DNA of 64,000 bases from Daucus carota subsp. sativus (GCF_001625215.2 NC_030384.2:45356390-45420389), one strand, 5' to 3'. Positions 26,259-40,900 are shown, counted from the stretch's first letter. Made by a program: numbers and translations. Notes: generated by a model from the sequence alone, not told the origin.

Positions 26259-29200
26259 ATGGATGCTAAGAGCTCAGCGACGGGACTAAGGAGGACCCAG
26301 TCGGATCAAATAGTTGGTATCGAGATAATGTCAGTGGCAATGAAGTCACCAAGTGTGTTAACTGATGGGGTCACTGGAACAGAGAAGGGCTCCAAAAAAT
26401 TGATAAGTAAAGGAGGAGGATTGAGTGCATTACCTGGAGGTGTAGGGAGTAATAGCAGCAGGCACACAAGGAGAACAAGGTCTGCTCAAATGAGATTTGA
26501 TGCGGATGAATTGAGCAGCAGCACTCCTCTCAGCCGAGCTTCCAGTGCCAGCATGGGATTTTCCTTCACTGGCCCCTCCAATGACATTGCTCATTCTAGG
26601 CTCTTAAGTGACAACGACGACGATTATAATCGTATCAGTAAGCTCTTATTACTTTATCTAAACTAATCTTTAATTTCCAACGTTTATCTATCATACTCAT
26701 TCATCCAGGTACACTAATTTAAACTAACAGACATTTCTTCCTATATTAATTCTATTTCATCAACCATAACTATAGTTCATTCTCCCAAACATATCTTCTG
26801 CGTACTTTCTAACTAAAAATCCGGTATCATATTTCTGACTGCTCTACTCTTTTAAGACTTCTCTTGCCCCTATAGTTTTCTCTATATCTTCTCGTTCCCA
26901 TACCAAACAACCTAAATAGACGCCAGTGTCATGGACACTGCATCTAGTTTATAGCAGACAACCAACAAGAATCACCTAGCACAGACTGGTAGACATCATA
27001 TATACAAAATTAACATTTTAAACTGCATCGATGCTTGATTAGGAATATATACAAGTCAGAAGATGATAGCATATAGAGAAATATAGTATTTACAATTGGT
27101 GAAAAGACATCCATGCTTACTAACAAACAATGTACATGCTCTTGCAGCGGAAGATATTGAGGCTGGTACGCTTAATAAGAAGATTCAAACAGATCCAACC
27201 TTGCCACTTTACCTCAAGGTGATATTTCTTCTAATAAAGCCATGCTGCTTCCAATGTGTAACCCAATAGGCAATAGCCATAGAAAAATAAATCCCAAGGA
27301 ATAATGTGATTACCTAGGCACATATAGAATAATATATAGACCTTCCTAAATATTCCACCATACTTCAAACAATAATTACTTGAGGAAAGACAAGATGCGT
27401 GAAACAGACTAATAAAGAGAATATCTAGATACATATTATCCGCACACTCCATTGCCATTTTGTTAATCGGACTTCAGGGCTCAGGCTCACAAGCACAAGT
27501 GAGGTCATATGCAAGCACAAGTCTGCACCAAATGAACCAAAGAGGATCGTACATAGAATAAAATTGCTTTTTACTCTGGCTTCTGGCTTATAAGTCAGAA
27601 TTAGCTTATTCGTACTGTTTGTGTAAAGAAGTTCTGAGCCAACTCCTGACTTATAAGCCAGATTCAGAGAAGTTGATTTCAACTTCTTTTAGTGACTTAT
27701 TTATTTATTTTTTGAAATTTTATTTGACAAATATGTATAGGATCTTTTTAGAAGATAATTTTTAATATTTTATTATTATAATAATAATTTTTATCTCTAA
27801 TAAGTTGTAAATACAAAAGAATTTATCCAAACACATAAAATAAAAGTTACTTTTCACTTATAAGTAACTTCTTGCTTATGTGCAATAAACACTTCTTATA
27901 AGCTAAGCCAAATGGCCCCTGTATATTGCACTAAGAAGGTAGGCACTGAGATCATCTTTCTCTGTTCTTTATGCAGTTCACTGACGTGACCCACAAGGTT
28001 ATTATCAAAGGAGTGACATTTAGAGAAGAGAAGAATATACTACATGGAATTACTGGTTCCGTGAACCCAGGAGAAGTTCTGGCACTTATGGGACCAACAG
28101 GATGTGGAAAAACGACCCTCTTAAGTGTGCTAGGAGGCAGGGTGGCTATGATTGATCCAAAAGGTTCAATCACTTATAATGATCAGTCATATACAAAGTT
28201 TCTGAAGAGCAGGTGCGTAACAGGGTAATTTGTGGAATAAACAAGGACGTGCTTAAAATAAAAAGATTAACTATCTTACCGCTGAACAATTAATTAAAAG
28301 AAAACTGGCTGACTATAGAAATAAGGTAATAAATTAGGCCATCCAAGAAATGGACTAAGGAGAAGCGGAAGGAGCCATGCCACTAGGCTACCTGCAAGTT
28401 CCCTAAAAAACCAGAATTCTGGAAATGTCTATTGAATACCAAACTATACTCTCTGTCTCTATCTAACAAGCAGCATCTGCAGGATAGGATTTGTGACACA
28501 AGACGACGTGCTATTTCCACATCTTACAGTAAAGGAAACACTAACATATGCAGCTCTACTACGTTTACCAGTGGAACTGACGAAGCAAGAAAAGGAGGAA
28601 CGGGCTACAAATGTAATCTCTAAACTTGGTTTGGAGAGGTAAGTTTGTTAGTTTCTAAATGACCTGAAAAATTACTGATTAATACATCTTCAGTGTAAAC
28701 TCTTTAGTAAATATAACATGGTGGACAGGTGTCAAGACAGCATGATAGGTGGTTCCTATGTTAGGGGAATTTCAGGTGGAGAGAAGAAACGTGTTTGCAT
28801 TGGAAATGAAATAATCATGAACCCTTCTCTTTTGTTCCTCGATGAACCAACCTCCGGATTAGATTCTACAACTGCTCTGAGAATCATTCAAGTGTTACAA
28901 GATATAGCTGAGGTATTATTCAGTTAAATACATATCCTATATTGTTCAAAACCAGAGAACTATCTTTGTTGACACTAAAGCTGTTGGTGTTTTCCGTCTA
29001 GTGGAGGAACTAACTTTCGAATATGGCAGGGTGGAAAAACAATTATCACTACAATTCATCAGCCATCCAGCAGGCTCTTTCACAAGTTTGACAAGTTGAT
29101 CCTTCTTGACAAAGGCAGCATGCTTTACTACGGAAAGGCATCAGAAGCAATGAAATATTTTTCATCCATAGGATGTTCTCCTCTGATTGCTATGAACCCG

Positions 29201-30915
29201 GCTGAGTTCCTGATAGATCTTGCAAATGGAAATTTGAATGATGTTTCTGTCCCGTTGAAACTAAAGAACAGCGTGCACGAGGGGATTTCATACACAGAGT
29301 GCAAAAATGGAAAACCATCTCCAGCAATGGTGCATGAGGTGATTATTGGAATATATGTCTATAAAGAATTATAGTCTCTAGAATGCAGTATCATAAAAGT
29401 GTATGATTGACGTGAATATTGGTTTTAAGAAACAACCCTAGAGCTCCGGTGATAAATAATTGTGATTAGATCCAAACCCCAACAATCATACTATCAAAAG
29501 ATAATAATATGTATTCAAGAACAAAAATAAGAGGCTGAAAATTGGCAGCAAGAAAGCTATTGATTAATAATATATTATTTGCCAGTATCTCGTGGAGGCC
29601 TATGAGACACAAGCAGCTGAAAATGAGAACATGAGACTTATGATTCCCATAACCATTGATGAAGAATCAAGATCAAGGGTGTATTCCGAAAAACGAGAAT
29701 GGGGAGCAAGCTGGACGAAACAATTTTGCATATTATTCTGGAGAGGACTTAAAGAACGGCAACATGACTACTTTAGCTGGCTAAAACTTGGCCAGATAGT
29801 CATAACTGCAATAATTGTGGGACTGCTTTGGTGGCAATCAGGTGGTGATAAAGCTGAACAACTTCACAATCAGGTAGAGAATTCTGTATCTGATATCCTA
29901 TGAATTTTCGTGCTGGTCCATTCTTAGTGTCCTACAAGTGCAACATTCTGGATGCACAATTCAAAATTTAGAAGTAATATATATATTAGCACCTCAATCT
30001 ACAACTCCCTTGCCTTCTTTTCATATCTTAACATATGTTTACATAGCCTGCCTACTCACTAATATTTCTTTATGTCATTGAAGAAAAACTCAAGAGTTCA
30101 ACCTTCAAATTTTGCTTCCAGGCAGGTCTATTGTTCTTCATTGCTGTCTTCTGGGGATTTTTTCCAGTTTTCACAGCAATCTACACATTTCCACAGGAAA
30201 GAGCTATGCTAAATAAAGAACGAGCAGCCGATATGTACAGATTAAGTGCATATTTTGCAGCTAGAACTACAAGTGATCTTCCACTCGACCTTTTACTGCC
30301 ACTACTTTTCCTCAGTATAGTCTATTTTATGGCAGGCCTGAAACATAGTGCAAAAGCATTTTTCCTTACTGTGCTCATAGTTTTCATCTGCATAGTTGCA
30401 GCTCAGGTACACCTTCATCATCTACATAATAATGATAGTACAATGACAACATATCCTAGTTCCTACCACGATTTACTTCAACTAGGGGAAAATTGTAGGG
30501 ACTTGGATTAGCCATCGGCGCTACACTGATGGACTTGAAGAAAGCAACTACCTTAGCCTCTGTAACAGTGATGACATTCATGTTGGCTGGAGGATACTTT
30601 GTTGGGGTAAGCATACAGCTAAACTATATAAACCAGAGGTGTTAATATTTTTCCTGGATAACAGAATTAACTAATTCAGTTTATCTCACATTTTCTTTGC
30701 AGAATGTTCCAATAATCATATCATGGCTCCGCTACATCTCTTTTACTTATCACACTTACAAACTCCTCCTGAAAGTGCACTACGAAGATGTGATCCAGCA
30801 AATGGATGGAATGAAAATAGATAGTGGTGTAACTGACGTTTGTGCCTTGGTAGCCATGGTTTTTGGCTACCGTCTCTTGGCATATATATCTTTGCGAAGA
30901 ATGAAGCTCCACTAA
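26259..30915 (+). CDS. ABC transporter G family half-transporter, ABCG22-like
   Basis: Ten coding exons join in frame: 26259-26637, 27148-27218, 27977-28212, 28483-28638, 28729-28912, 29030-29338, 29586-29873, 30122-30406, 30499-30606 and 30703-30915. The product has 742 residues, the size of Arabidopsis ABCG22. Order is nucleotide-binding domain then membrane domain, as in all WBC half-transporters. Walker A is [11 protein letters not shown], the signature [11 protein letters not shown], Walker [14 protein letters not shown], and the switch His lies in TTIHQPSSR. About six hydrophobic segments follow, from [18 protein letters not shown] onward. The N-terminal tail carries the RTRSAQM and SRASSAS motifs of the ABCG21/ABCG22 pair. 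Half-transporters work as dimers in a membrane, mostly the plasma membrane; ABCG22 is linked to stomatal water control in Arabidopsis. The substrate cannot be read from sequence. Confidence 0.93.
27560..27920. mobile_element. Possible MITE in ABC transporter intron 2
   Basis: Repeated cttataag blocks face each other: ggcttataagtcag on the left, and acttcttataagctaagccaaatggcccc on the right. The right end resembles a common plant MITE terminus (GGGGCCATTTGGCTTA). The left end matches poorly and no target duplication was found, so borders and family are open. Confidence 0.35.
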
Positions 30916-31925
30916 ATAATAATTAATTTCACAATAAGTGGGATAAACAAGTGAATTACGTATTGAATAATATTTAGCATGGAAACTTGATCAAGATAGC
31001 TACTTGACTTCTGAAACCTAAAGGGCAGTTCTGCAGAGACATGAAGCCAAACTCAAGGGAGGGAATCCATTCCAACCTCCAAGTTCTCCATCGAAAAATT
31101 CCAATAAACTAGTATCTATTCCCTATGAAATCAACAGACTGTAAGCCCTGTTCGCAGCGTCAAAGTACTTAAATTTGCCTCTTGATTTGGTATCTTATCT
31201 ATCCTTATGGTGGTTAACATTGAACTAAGAGTTCAAGATAAAATCACTAGTATTTAATAGCAAATTGTTATGATACATTATTTCAAGCAATCTTAATTAT
31301 AGAAAGAATCTGCTTCAGATTGCCTATGAATACAATGTTTTTTCTGTTCTTTAATTAATTAATTAATTTATTATAGATAGATTCTTGAATTCATTTTACT
31401 ATTCCACTTACAACTAGGGATAATGTTTTTAATTTTCTGTCTGTATATATTGCTATTACTTCCTCTTGTATAAATTTCATGAGGAACATAGGAAGTGAGT
31501 TTTACTTTCCCAAGGATTATGATAACATAATTTAATGTGCTTGGAATTTAAATTACATATATATTTCTACATTGCAACCTCATTATATCATGAACTGAAG
31601 GAAGCTATGTTATCCATGAATTTAAAAAATATATATCAGTAGACGGAATGCATATATGACACAAGATTTTAACATCACAAGTTGACTTTGTTATATATGA
31701 GGAAAAAAATGTTTTGTGGTTCACACACTTGGGAACCACCAAAACAAAACATATATTGGAAAAAAGCCACGTACTATTCAACATAGGTAAGAATAAAACT
31801 TCCCCTAGTTCCTTGATACCTCAATTGAATTTTTCGAAGAGAGACTAAATATCAAATTGAACATGACCTCGTATCAGAAGCAACCTTCTGCCCTTCATGT
31901 AAGTCACATTTTATGATTGAACTCT
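30916..31925. other. Intergenic, convergent 3' ends
   Basis: This separates the 3' ends of the ABC transporter (+) and CRTISO (-) genes. It is AT-rich, with no open frame, transposon or RNA gene that I can support. Confidence 0.5.
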
Positions 31926-34900
31926 TTATGCTAGTGTCCTGAACCAACCCAGTAGACGAAGGAGAGCAGCATCCAAAATGGGAGATTTCTGCTCAAGCCC
32001 TGGCAGATGGAAACGTAGGTAATTAAATGGCATACACTTTCAGTTCATTCTAAAGTTGACTGATGAGGGTGATTCAGTCATTTAAAAGAAACTAATTATA
32101 CACCAAACTGCATTCAGATTATTCTAAAACTAAAACATAGAACTTCAAGCAAAGACTTCAAGAATATTTTATTGTAGGGAAAGGTCAACATCATACTAAC
32201 CTAAATCAGCAGCAACTCGATGAGCACACATCACTCCTGAGAATGCAACGGCTATAACACCTTGTCCTGGAAAGCAACTATCCCCCACACAGTACAAACC
32301 GTCAATTGCCTGCAATTTCCATCAGACAAAGTTCACTCAATATCCTCTAAAGTTTTTAATAAAGACACCTTAAGGTGATCAAACTTACAGTTGTATTAAA
32401 TGGCATTCCTAGTAAACCCTTTGGGGTACCCTGTGGCATAGGTCCATAGGTACCACTATCACGAGCAAGGTAGCGCCTGTGTGTCTTAGGTGTCCCGACC
32501 TGTAATGGTTACTGTTAACTGTCAAATCTTACCTATTAATCTATAAACTCTTAGATTGTGCACAAAAAATGCTTACCATGATTAATCTACGGAGAATGAT
32601 AATACAAAATGCAAAAATTACAAATTACCAGTTCCTTTTAATAAAAGAGAGAGATAGAGAGAGCACTGATTCTCATTAAGAATGACACATCTAAATATCA
32701 TCAAGCACACTACAAATAATCTCATAGAGTACCTCCTTTAAAACAATGGAAGACTGGAGACCAGGAAATAGTTTCTTTTCCAGTCGGCTTATAATCTCGT
32801 CAGCTACAAGCTCCTTCTTCTTCTCATAATCTTTTTGAGACATCCCCTATAACATTGAAAACCAGGACCATGTTACTTAATTTGAAAAACATTATGAAAA
32901 TCCATTTCTAGAAAAGAATTCAAATACAAATAACATGAACCGTTGCATATGATATGAACATATATAAAATACCTGCCAGTCCTCTATGGAAGAAGTTGTA
33001 AATATGTGAAGAATATGATTCCCTTCTGGAGCTAATGATGAATCAAGGACAGTCGGAATGCTCAGGAATATACTACCATATGGAACCTCTAAATTTGACC
33101 AATCATCCTATCAAATTTCAGGGAAAATAAACAAAGTGACTATATATCATCGACATGCATGCTTGAGCAGGATCCCAACACAGTCAAAGACCGAGTTGTT
33201 GAAGTAACCATATACCTCGAGCACAAAATGGTGGCAATCCGTATCTGGAGGCAAAACATCAGATTTAACTCCCAAGTGAATAGAAAGAAATGACGGGGCC
33301 TTTATGTAAAGTTTCTGAAAATTTTCTTCTTCTTTAGGTAATTCATCCTGTTTTAGAAGCTTCCCTGTAGTGTAATTATTTATATGATTAGGCAATATTT
33401 TTCAAAGAGGTTGAGAAACCTTAGTTTATAATCATCACCATACAACAGAGCAAAACTCATAGTTCAAATAGTTGCAGTTTTACCAAAAGTATCCCATCTG
33501 GTAGCATTTGAAATTATGTTCTTAGCAAATATCTCATTTCCATTCGCCAGCCGAACTCCTACCTATGAGATGAAGGTTGCTAACATGAGGTTATATTTAT
33601 CTTTCAAAACATCACGGGTATACAAATTCCAGTATTATCAAGTCTAGACTAAGTTTGGACTTACGGCTTTTCCATTTTCAACTATAATGCTCTTAACATT
33701 TGCTTTGTATTGTATTTCGCTTCCCTGGTCGACTAATCCTTTTGCTAATGATTTTGCGATCCCACCAACCCCACCAACAGGATAGTTAATTCCCCCATAG
33801 TGTCTGTCACACAGAACCTGCCATATGCAGTATATGAGATTCATAATAGGAAGAAAAAAAAAGCGACCGAATCTAGACAAACAAGTTACCATGCTTGCGT
33901 TGATCATTGGTGTCTTCAACGCATTAACGGTACTCACAATAAAGCACTGCATGATTACCAATAAATTTATTTTATAATCTCGGATAAATTTTTGCAAGGC
34001 AGATTCCAAAACAGTAAAAGCATCAAAGATGAGTCATAAACTTTGAGAGGACAGCTCTGACCTACCTCAGCATCTATAAAGGACAGAACCTCCGGATCTT
34101 TTATGAACTTCCGAGCTATGTCTCCAGCATTTTGAGGCAAATAGTATGCTGCATAGCATATCATGTTAAATAGTATCTCCTGATGTTATCGGATTGGTTT
34201 TCAAAATACTTTGCAACTTAAGGAATAATAGTTTAAACAAATGTCAGCCACTAAATAAAACAGAGATTCATAATTTTAATAACATGATACCATGACTGTT
34301 CACAAATATTGTTGCGTAACATGGCATCAATATAAAAGAAGATCAAGAACTAGGTAGGTAAAGCAAAAGAATATCAAGCTTCTGGGACAGGCAATTGTAA
34401 ATAGCTATTATATTGCTCATTACATTACAAAATATTGTTGAGTCTATCAACGTGTCACAAACTGACTGTAATACGGGTGCTATTCGAATTTCCATGAAGT
34501 TTATGCACTAGTAATTACCCAGTGTTAGGCATTCCATAGGCTTTTTAAAGAACTGCCCAAACAGGTAGATTGGTTCCTCGAGTGACTTCAGTTCCAATGA
34601 GTTCAAGGCATTAAAAATCTACAACATACACATAGAGTTTGTTAAACATCTGCCATAGTTACTATAATAAAGAACTCTAAGCAATCGCAGTCACCTTAAG
34701 GAAAACAAACCTTCCAGCATTCACCATAAAATTTAAATATTCCTTCCTTTTCATGTGGAAATTTGCTTGTCAGTTCGGAGAAGAACTCATTATATTCTCT
34801 ATGTACTAGGACAGAAAGATTACTAGGTAGATGAAAATGGACAGTACTGGGGTCAGGTATCACCTCCATCTTACAGCCAACTGCCGCCAATGCTTGAGTT

Positions 34901-36066
34901 ATCAAGTTAAGATTCCCCTGCCAAAGAACTAGATAGAGTTATGGAGGCAAATACTCGATACTTAACCGTTAGACAAGGCCGAATAGCAAGTTACTAGATT
35001 GTCTGAAAACTTTGTCACACTACATCTTACATAGGAGATTATTTGTAGTTATAATGTAATACTGTATCCAGCGTTGTTAGGCATGTCGATCATTTCAAAA
35101 AAACAATGAAATCATAATTGACAACCAACTAAAAAGCAATACAGTATTGATGCTTAAATTATAATGTGAACAGTGGTCACCATTAAAAGCTCTTTTTAGC
35201 GTGTATGATCTAGTCAAGGATACAGGCACTGGAGCAAGTCTGTATGTTCCAACTCTAAGCAAAAGATATTCTTGCTAACATTGGGCAAGTAACTCTACTT
35301 AATGCAGAAGAAGGTTAAACCATCATATACAGACACCCTTAGTAATTACAAGAACGTGCTTACCAAATATCACTATACAGTATCAACTACATTAACCAAT
35401 TCAGAGCAATATATATTAGGCAGAACATTTTTTCAATCGATGCGAAGTTAAAAGTTAGACTAGACGATTTTAAAACCAATTTTATGTCATCATAAATATA
35501 AATATACCATAAGAATCCTTTACAACCACATTAAACTAATTTGCACATATTTCTCATAACCGAAAGGCGAAAACCAATCAGTAGCTAACCTTATCACTGA
35601 AGCCAAACATCACAGATGATCCAACATCGAATGTAAAACCATCTCTTTCGTAATATCCAGAGCTCCCACCAGGAATCAAATACTTTTCAAGCACTAGAAC
35701 CTTAGCACCCTTCACAGCCAACTGTGTTGCTGCAACCAAACCACCAATCCCAGACCCAATCACAATAGCATCATACTCTCTACTCCTACCCAATCCCACA
35801 CTTTCATCACTCTCCAACTCTTTATCAACACTCAGCACAGAATTCAACACAAAAGTAGGCTTCCTCTTTCTCCTACTCACCCTACAAAACCCAAAATTCA
35901 AGGGCTTTGGATACAAAATTCTATCTTTCTGACATCTGGGTCTTAGGCTTTTCAACCCAAAACTCCTGGAATTATCAAAAAGTTTAAAACTTTGAGAAAC
36001 TAAACTGTTGCTACATAAAAAAAGATCACTTCTTGGTAATGGGGTTTCAAAGATGCTAGTAGACAT
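31926..36066 (-). CDS. CRTISO: Prolycopene isomerase (carotenoid isomerase), chloroplast
   Basis: Thirteen coding exons join in frame on the minus strand: 36066-35590, 34917-34711, 34618-34519, 34148-34066, 33946-33890, 33817-33665, 33562-33484, 33364-33216, 33107-32973, 32846-32733, 32499-32389, 32309-32201 and 31999-31926. The 615-residue product has the length of tomato CRTISO. It converts tetra-cis-lycopene to all-trans-lycopene, an FAD-dependent step of carotenoid synthesis in plastids. The first 80 or so residues are rich in Ser, Arg and Lys, as in a transit peptide. The FAD-binding fold follows, with [17 protein letters not shown] at 101-117 and the PGGSSG motif. Strongly conserved blocks include [48 protein letters not shown] and the C-terminal [20 protein letters not shown]. 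It is transcribed divergently from the sucrose-phosphatase gene. The chance that it is a CRTISO-like paralogue is small, given the close fit. Confidence 0.95.
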
Positions 36067-37359
36067 ACTAATTCTTGAATTTAGCTTCTGGGTGTCGAAT
36101 TGTGGGTGCCCAAATCAAGAAAGATGGAGAGATTAATTTGCTTTGGGGAGGAAGGTGAGTGTGTGTATGGTTTATATGGGGGTGTATTTGGTAGTGAAGA
36201 GAAAGATGCCATGGATTATGTGATAGCAGGATTCTAGCATCTGTCAAGTATATGAGACAAAAAAGATTGGTTTATGTGTGTGTGCCTTGTGTGCGTGTAA
36301 AATATAAAAAAAATAATCAAATTCACTTGCAACCGGTTTGGGCATCACCGCTCAAATTTGGTTTTGCTGTTAGTTTTTATATTTTAGTGAAGGGGAATAA
36401 ATTTGGAATCCACGTTTTATCTTGTTGTATTATCCGAAAACAATGCAATCGTCTGTGGTTTTTTCCCTGATAAACAGATTTATAAACTTATGAATGATTG
36501 AATCAGATGAATTTCACAAGAAGCAAGAATCCAATTCAATCTAACAATTATAATGATTAAAATATGTAGTCAAATTACTAAAAAGGATAGTAAATAGAAC
36601 ATGGACAATAATTTTGTGCAACAAAAATTTAATAAGACATGATCTACGAATGATTGATCAATTCAGACCGTGAGATATCTTAATAATAAAAATTTATACT
36701 TGTTTCGCATATAATTATTTTTAGTAAAATATATAATTCTCGATTTTTCACGTATTTCATCCGTTTGAATATACTAATTTCTTGATTATTTTACCTATTT
36801 TAAAAATATTTGAGTGTACATTAAAATATTATATTCATAAATTTTCTTATAAATAAATGTGTGAAACTAATAACTTTATTCACAAAATAAATTTTCAAAA
36901 TAATATTTTTGAATATATAAAACTCTTAAAAATACATCATATGTACATAACTAACTATCTAGGCATGCAAACAGGGGAATGACTATAATTAGGTCAAAAT
37001 TAAATGGCAATGTTATTTTCTTTCTTTTTTGAAATATAACATGTGCAAATTGCGAGGATCATCTTTAAATTTAGCCGAAGTAGAGTTCCTGGTTTTGATC
37101 AGACGCCAGTTGTCCTAAATAAGCAATCCTCTGACACAAGTACTGTATGACAGAATGAAATCTGTGCAAAAATCTCTTGAAATCTGAAGGAAACAACAAC
37201 TTCAACAGGATTATAATTTTTTGATCATTTTGCCCCGGTTTATTATTGCAATCTAAAAGGCCAGATTAGATCGTACCAAATCAAATGCCACCCCCCATTT
37301 TAAGTGTTTCGGGTTTTCATTCTACAATTCCCGGTGCCTGGTAGGCTGGTACTACTCTC

Positions 37360-37449
<90 letters not shown>

Positions 37450-37935
37450 TTTATCTCTCTTACGCTCACTTAACTTTAAGATTTGAAGGTGTATATAGGA
37501 AATAATAATCACTTGGATGGAAGAAAGTTGTCACATGTCTATTTTAGATTAATTCATTTTATTTCTTAATAACTAGGGTTCCAATCTGCAATCACATTGG
37601 GCATATGTGCAAATTATACTAAATAACTAGGTTTCAGTGTTTACTTTCTATGTCCTGTTGTTCTTCTGTTGTATTCTGTACATTCATGTTGTTTTTTATT
37701 ATTTGAAATTCTTAGCGGCTTACATGGAGTGGGTGATGTTGATTGTGTTGATTCTTTATCTCGATTCTGATCAAGATGCAAGTAATTTATATTGGCAAAT
37801 CAATACATATTAAAATTTTATTTGTGCTACTACTTACCAGGACTTGTCAACTGCTTTAGTAACATTGTGAATATTATGCTTTGTGATGAAGATAAAAGCC
37901 TACTTTTTTACAGGTTGCCGTGATCTCGGTGGATC
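36067..37935. promoter_or_regulatory. Divergent promoter region of CRTISO and sucrose-phosphatase
   Basis: About 1.87 kb lies between the two start codons, which face away from each other. On the CRTISO side a CATATAAAC motif at about 36171-36178 (minus strand) would give a leader of roughly 80 bases. On the other side, a 41-unit TC repeat lies at 37364-37445, and a splice acceptor (tttttacag, ending 37913) shows that the sucrose-phosphatase leader is spliced. The middle is AT-rich and empty. Confidence 0.45.
37364..37445. repeat. (TC)41 microsatellite
   Basis: An uninterrupted 82-base TC repeat, about 490 bases before the sucrose-phosphatase start codon and on its coding strand. It lies in the promoter or first leader exon. 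Confidence 0.95.
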
Positions 37936-40900
37936 ATGGATAGGTTTACGACGGCTCCACCCCTGATGGTAGTTTCTGATCTCGACCATACAATGGTGGG
38001 CAACAAGAGTTTACTTACTTTGATCTATAGCTGTTATTATGTGACTAATGACTTACTTGGGAAGTTGCTTTGCAGGTTGATCATCATGATCCTGAAAATC
38101 TATCTTTGTTAATGTTTAACTCCCTATGGGAAGCCAGGTATCGTGAAGATTCTTTGCTAGTGTTTTCTACTGGAAGGTCGCTTACATTGTACAAGCAGCT
38201 GAGGAAAGAAAAGCCCATGCTAACCCCTGATATTACGATAATGTCTGTTGGAACTGAGATAACATATGGGAATTCTATGGTGCCAGATGATGGGTGGGTT
38301 GAAATTCTAAATCAAAAGTGGGACAAGAAAATTGTCTTAGAGGAAGCAAGCAAGTACCCTGAGCTTACTCTTCAGGTACACTCCGTATTTTCTGTGTTGT
38401 AAAATTTTAGTAGTCAGAGGTTAGACAGATGTGCATCAGCATATTATTAAGTTAACATTATCTATTTAAATGTAAAAAGAATTAATCTGATAGTCCAATA
38501 TAAAAATGTTGTAGTTGTGCATGTGATCTTATATTACTATGCTATCTGGGGTTATGCAGCCCGAAACTGAACAACGACCGCACAAGGTTAGCTTCTATGT
38601 CCAAAATGACAAGGCACAAGAAGTATCATCGGCTCTTTCTGAATGTTTGGTGAAACATGGGGTAAGGGTGAAACTTGAACTGCAATCATTCATTTTTGTT
38701 ACTGTTCCGTGGCATTTCACAGTGATTTCGATATTGTTCTCTTTCTTTTATTTCCTTTAACTTTATAGAATTTCATCTTCTGTGTGTTGCTAGTTTAAAA
38801 ACTCCTTTTCTTATGATTTACCTTTGCTATATGTAGTTGGATGTTAAAATAATCTACAGTGGAGAGAGAGATTTGGATATATTGCCACAAGGTGCTGGGA
38901 AAGGGCAAGCTCTTGCTTATTTGCTTAAAAAGTTACAGGTCGAGGATAAACTTCCTAAAAACACTCTTGCTTGTGGTGACTCTGGTAATGATGCTGAACT
39001 TTTTAGCATTCCAGAAGTATATGGAGTCATGGTTAGTGGTTCTTCTACCTCATCATCTATACTTCTTCTTTATGAGATTATATATCTGTGTTCATGGCTG
39101 GAATTTTTTAACCTACAGGTCAGTAATGCCCAGGAAGAGTTGTTGCAGTGGCATGCTGCCAATGCTAAAGACAACCCAAATATAATTCTTGCAGATGAGA
39201 GGTGTGCAGGGGGTATTATACAAGCCATTGGTCATTTTAGTCTGGGCCCCAACATATCACCAAGAGATATCATGGGTCTGTCAGATACAAATTTAAAGAA
39301 GTTCGATCCTGCATACGAAGTAGTTAAATTTTACTTGTTTTTTGAGAGATGGAGGCGTGCAGAGGCAGAGGCCAGAAATTCTGAAATTTATTTGTCAAAT
39401 CTGAAAGCAGTTTGTGTATGTTTATGTTCTTTTGTTTATCTGCATTTAATCACTATATATGTACAATACTAATGACACATATTTGAACTTTGGATGTCTC
39501 CATGCCAATTATTACTTAAGCTCAGTTACTCAGGTATTCTGCAGATTCTTACATTTAAGAAGGTAGTGGTTTAACTTTTATAAAATGCTAATATTGCTCT
39601 GTAGGATCCATGTGGTTATTTTGTCCACCCATCTGGTTTTGAAAGGCCTCTTCGCAATTGTGTAAATGCATTAAGAATTTGTTATGGAGACAACCAGGGG
39701 AAACAATTTCGGGTTTGGGTGGATCAAGTTTTCTCTTCTCAGGTTGGTTCAGACACTTGGATTGTGAGATTCAAGAAGTGGGAGCTATCTGGTAAGCTAA
39801 CTTTTCCCACCTTTTAATTATCTTTTTACCCATCTCTTGTTGCATTATCTTCAACATCTATATTAGTCGATATTATGGTTGGCGTTTATTTTAATCTAAT
39901 TGGATGATTTTCAATTTTGTACTGTGTGAGGTTTGCACGCTGTTATATTTCTCAAGTTTTTAGCACAAATTATTTAAGTTTGCATCACCAACATAATTAT
40001 ATGTGTTGGTCATAGAAGATATTCATCAATTTACCTTTATGTATGTTGACAATTGTCACCTTAAATAGAGATAAAATTGAGAACATATAATGATGAAAAA
40101 AAATGAATGTTATATTTTGATGAATAATTTATTTTTTCTGTCAGGAACGTTGATGAATTTTTAATTTTATGTATCTTACATCATTCCTAAATTAGACGTT
40201 CTGCAGTGTAGTAGTAAAAAATCATGTGCTCTGAAACTTAGGTCAAGACGACTCCCAAACACTATATATGGTCTACGTAGTAAGATAATCCTGAAACGTA
40301 AATATATACAGCGATTGTTATAAGATTAGTTATGCCGACTTGTGTACTTTCTCTGTGATTAGTATCCGTGTCAGAGATAATGAATCTAGTAGATTCTTTA
40401 TGAATTGCCTCGTTGTTAAAGAATATTTATCAGGTGGACACTAAGGGCATACCATCTATTCTGAGTGTATGGAGGAATTCAAGTAAAAGGATAACGAGGT
40501 GATGATTGAAAAATAATTTTTCCAGACTAGGGATTTTTCTTTCCACGGGCCCTTCCTTCTATATCAAAGATTCCCACACACAACAGCCCTGTAAAAGGAA
40601 TGTTTTACTCTTTGGCAAAATTACAGAATTACCAAGTTCATTCATGAAAATTTTCTGTATTTATGTTATGATATAACATCCCGTGTGTTCGATCATTATC
40701 TCCCTATTGACGTGGTCACCTTGTGTAGGTGAAGAGCAATATGGCTGCCTGACCACAGCTGTGTTAAGTTCAAAGGTAAACTTTAAGGTGTCAAACCACA
40801 AGATTTGAATTCGCACAGATATTTTTGTACCTGAACATTCTTTTGGTTTCTCTTAGGATGCAAGTATTTCAGAAGGGCTCACTTGGCTCCACGTGCATCA

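Noticed and set aside
37300-37512. Arg-Glu repeat protein and Leu-Ser repeat protein from the TC tract
   Set aside because: Both are translations of the (TC)41 repeat on either strand.
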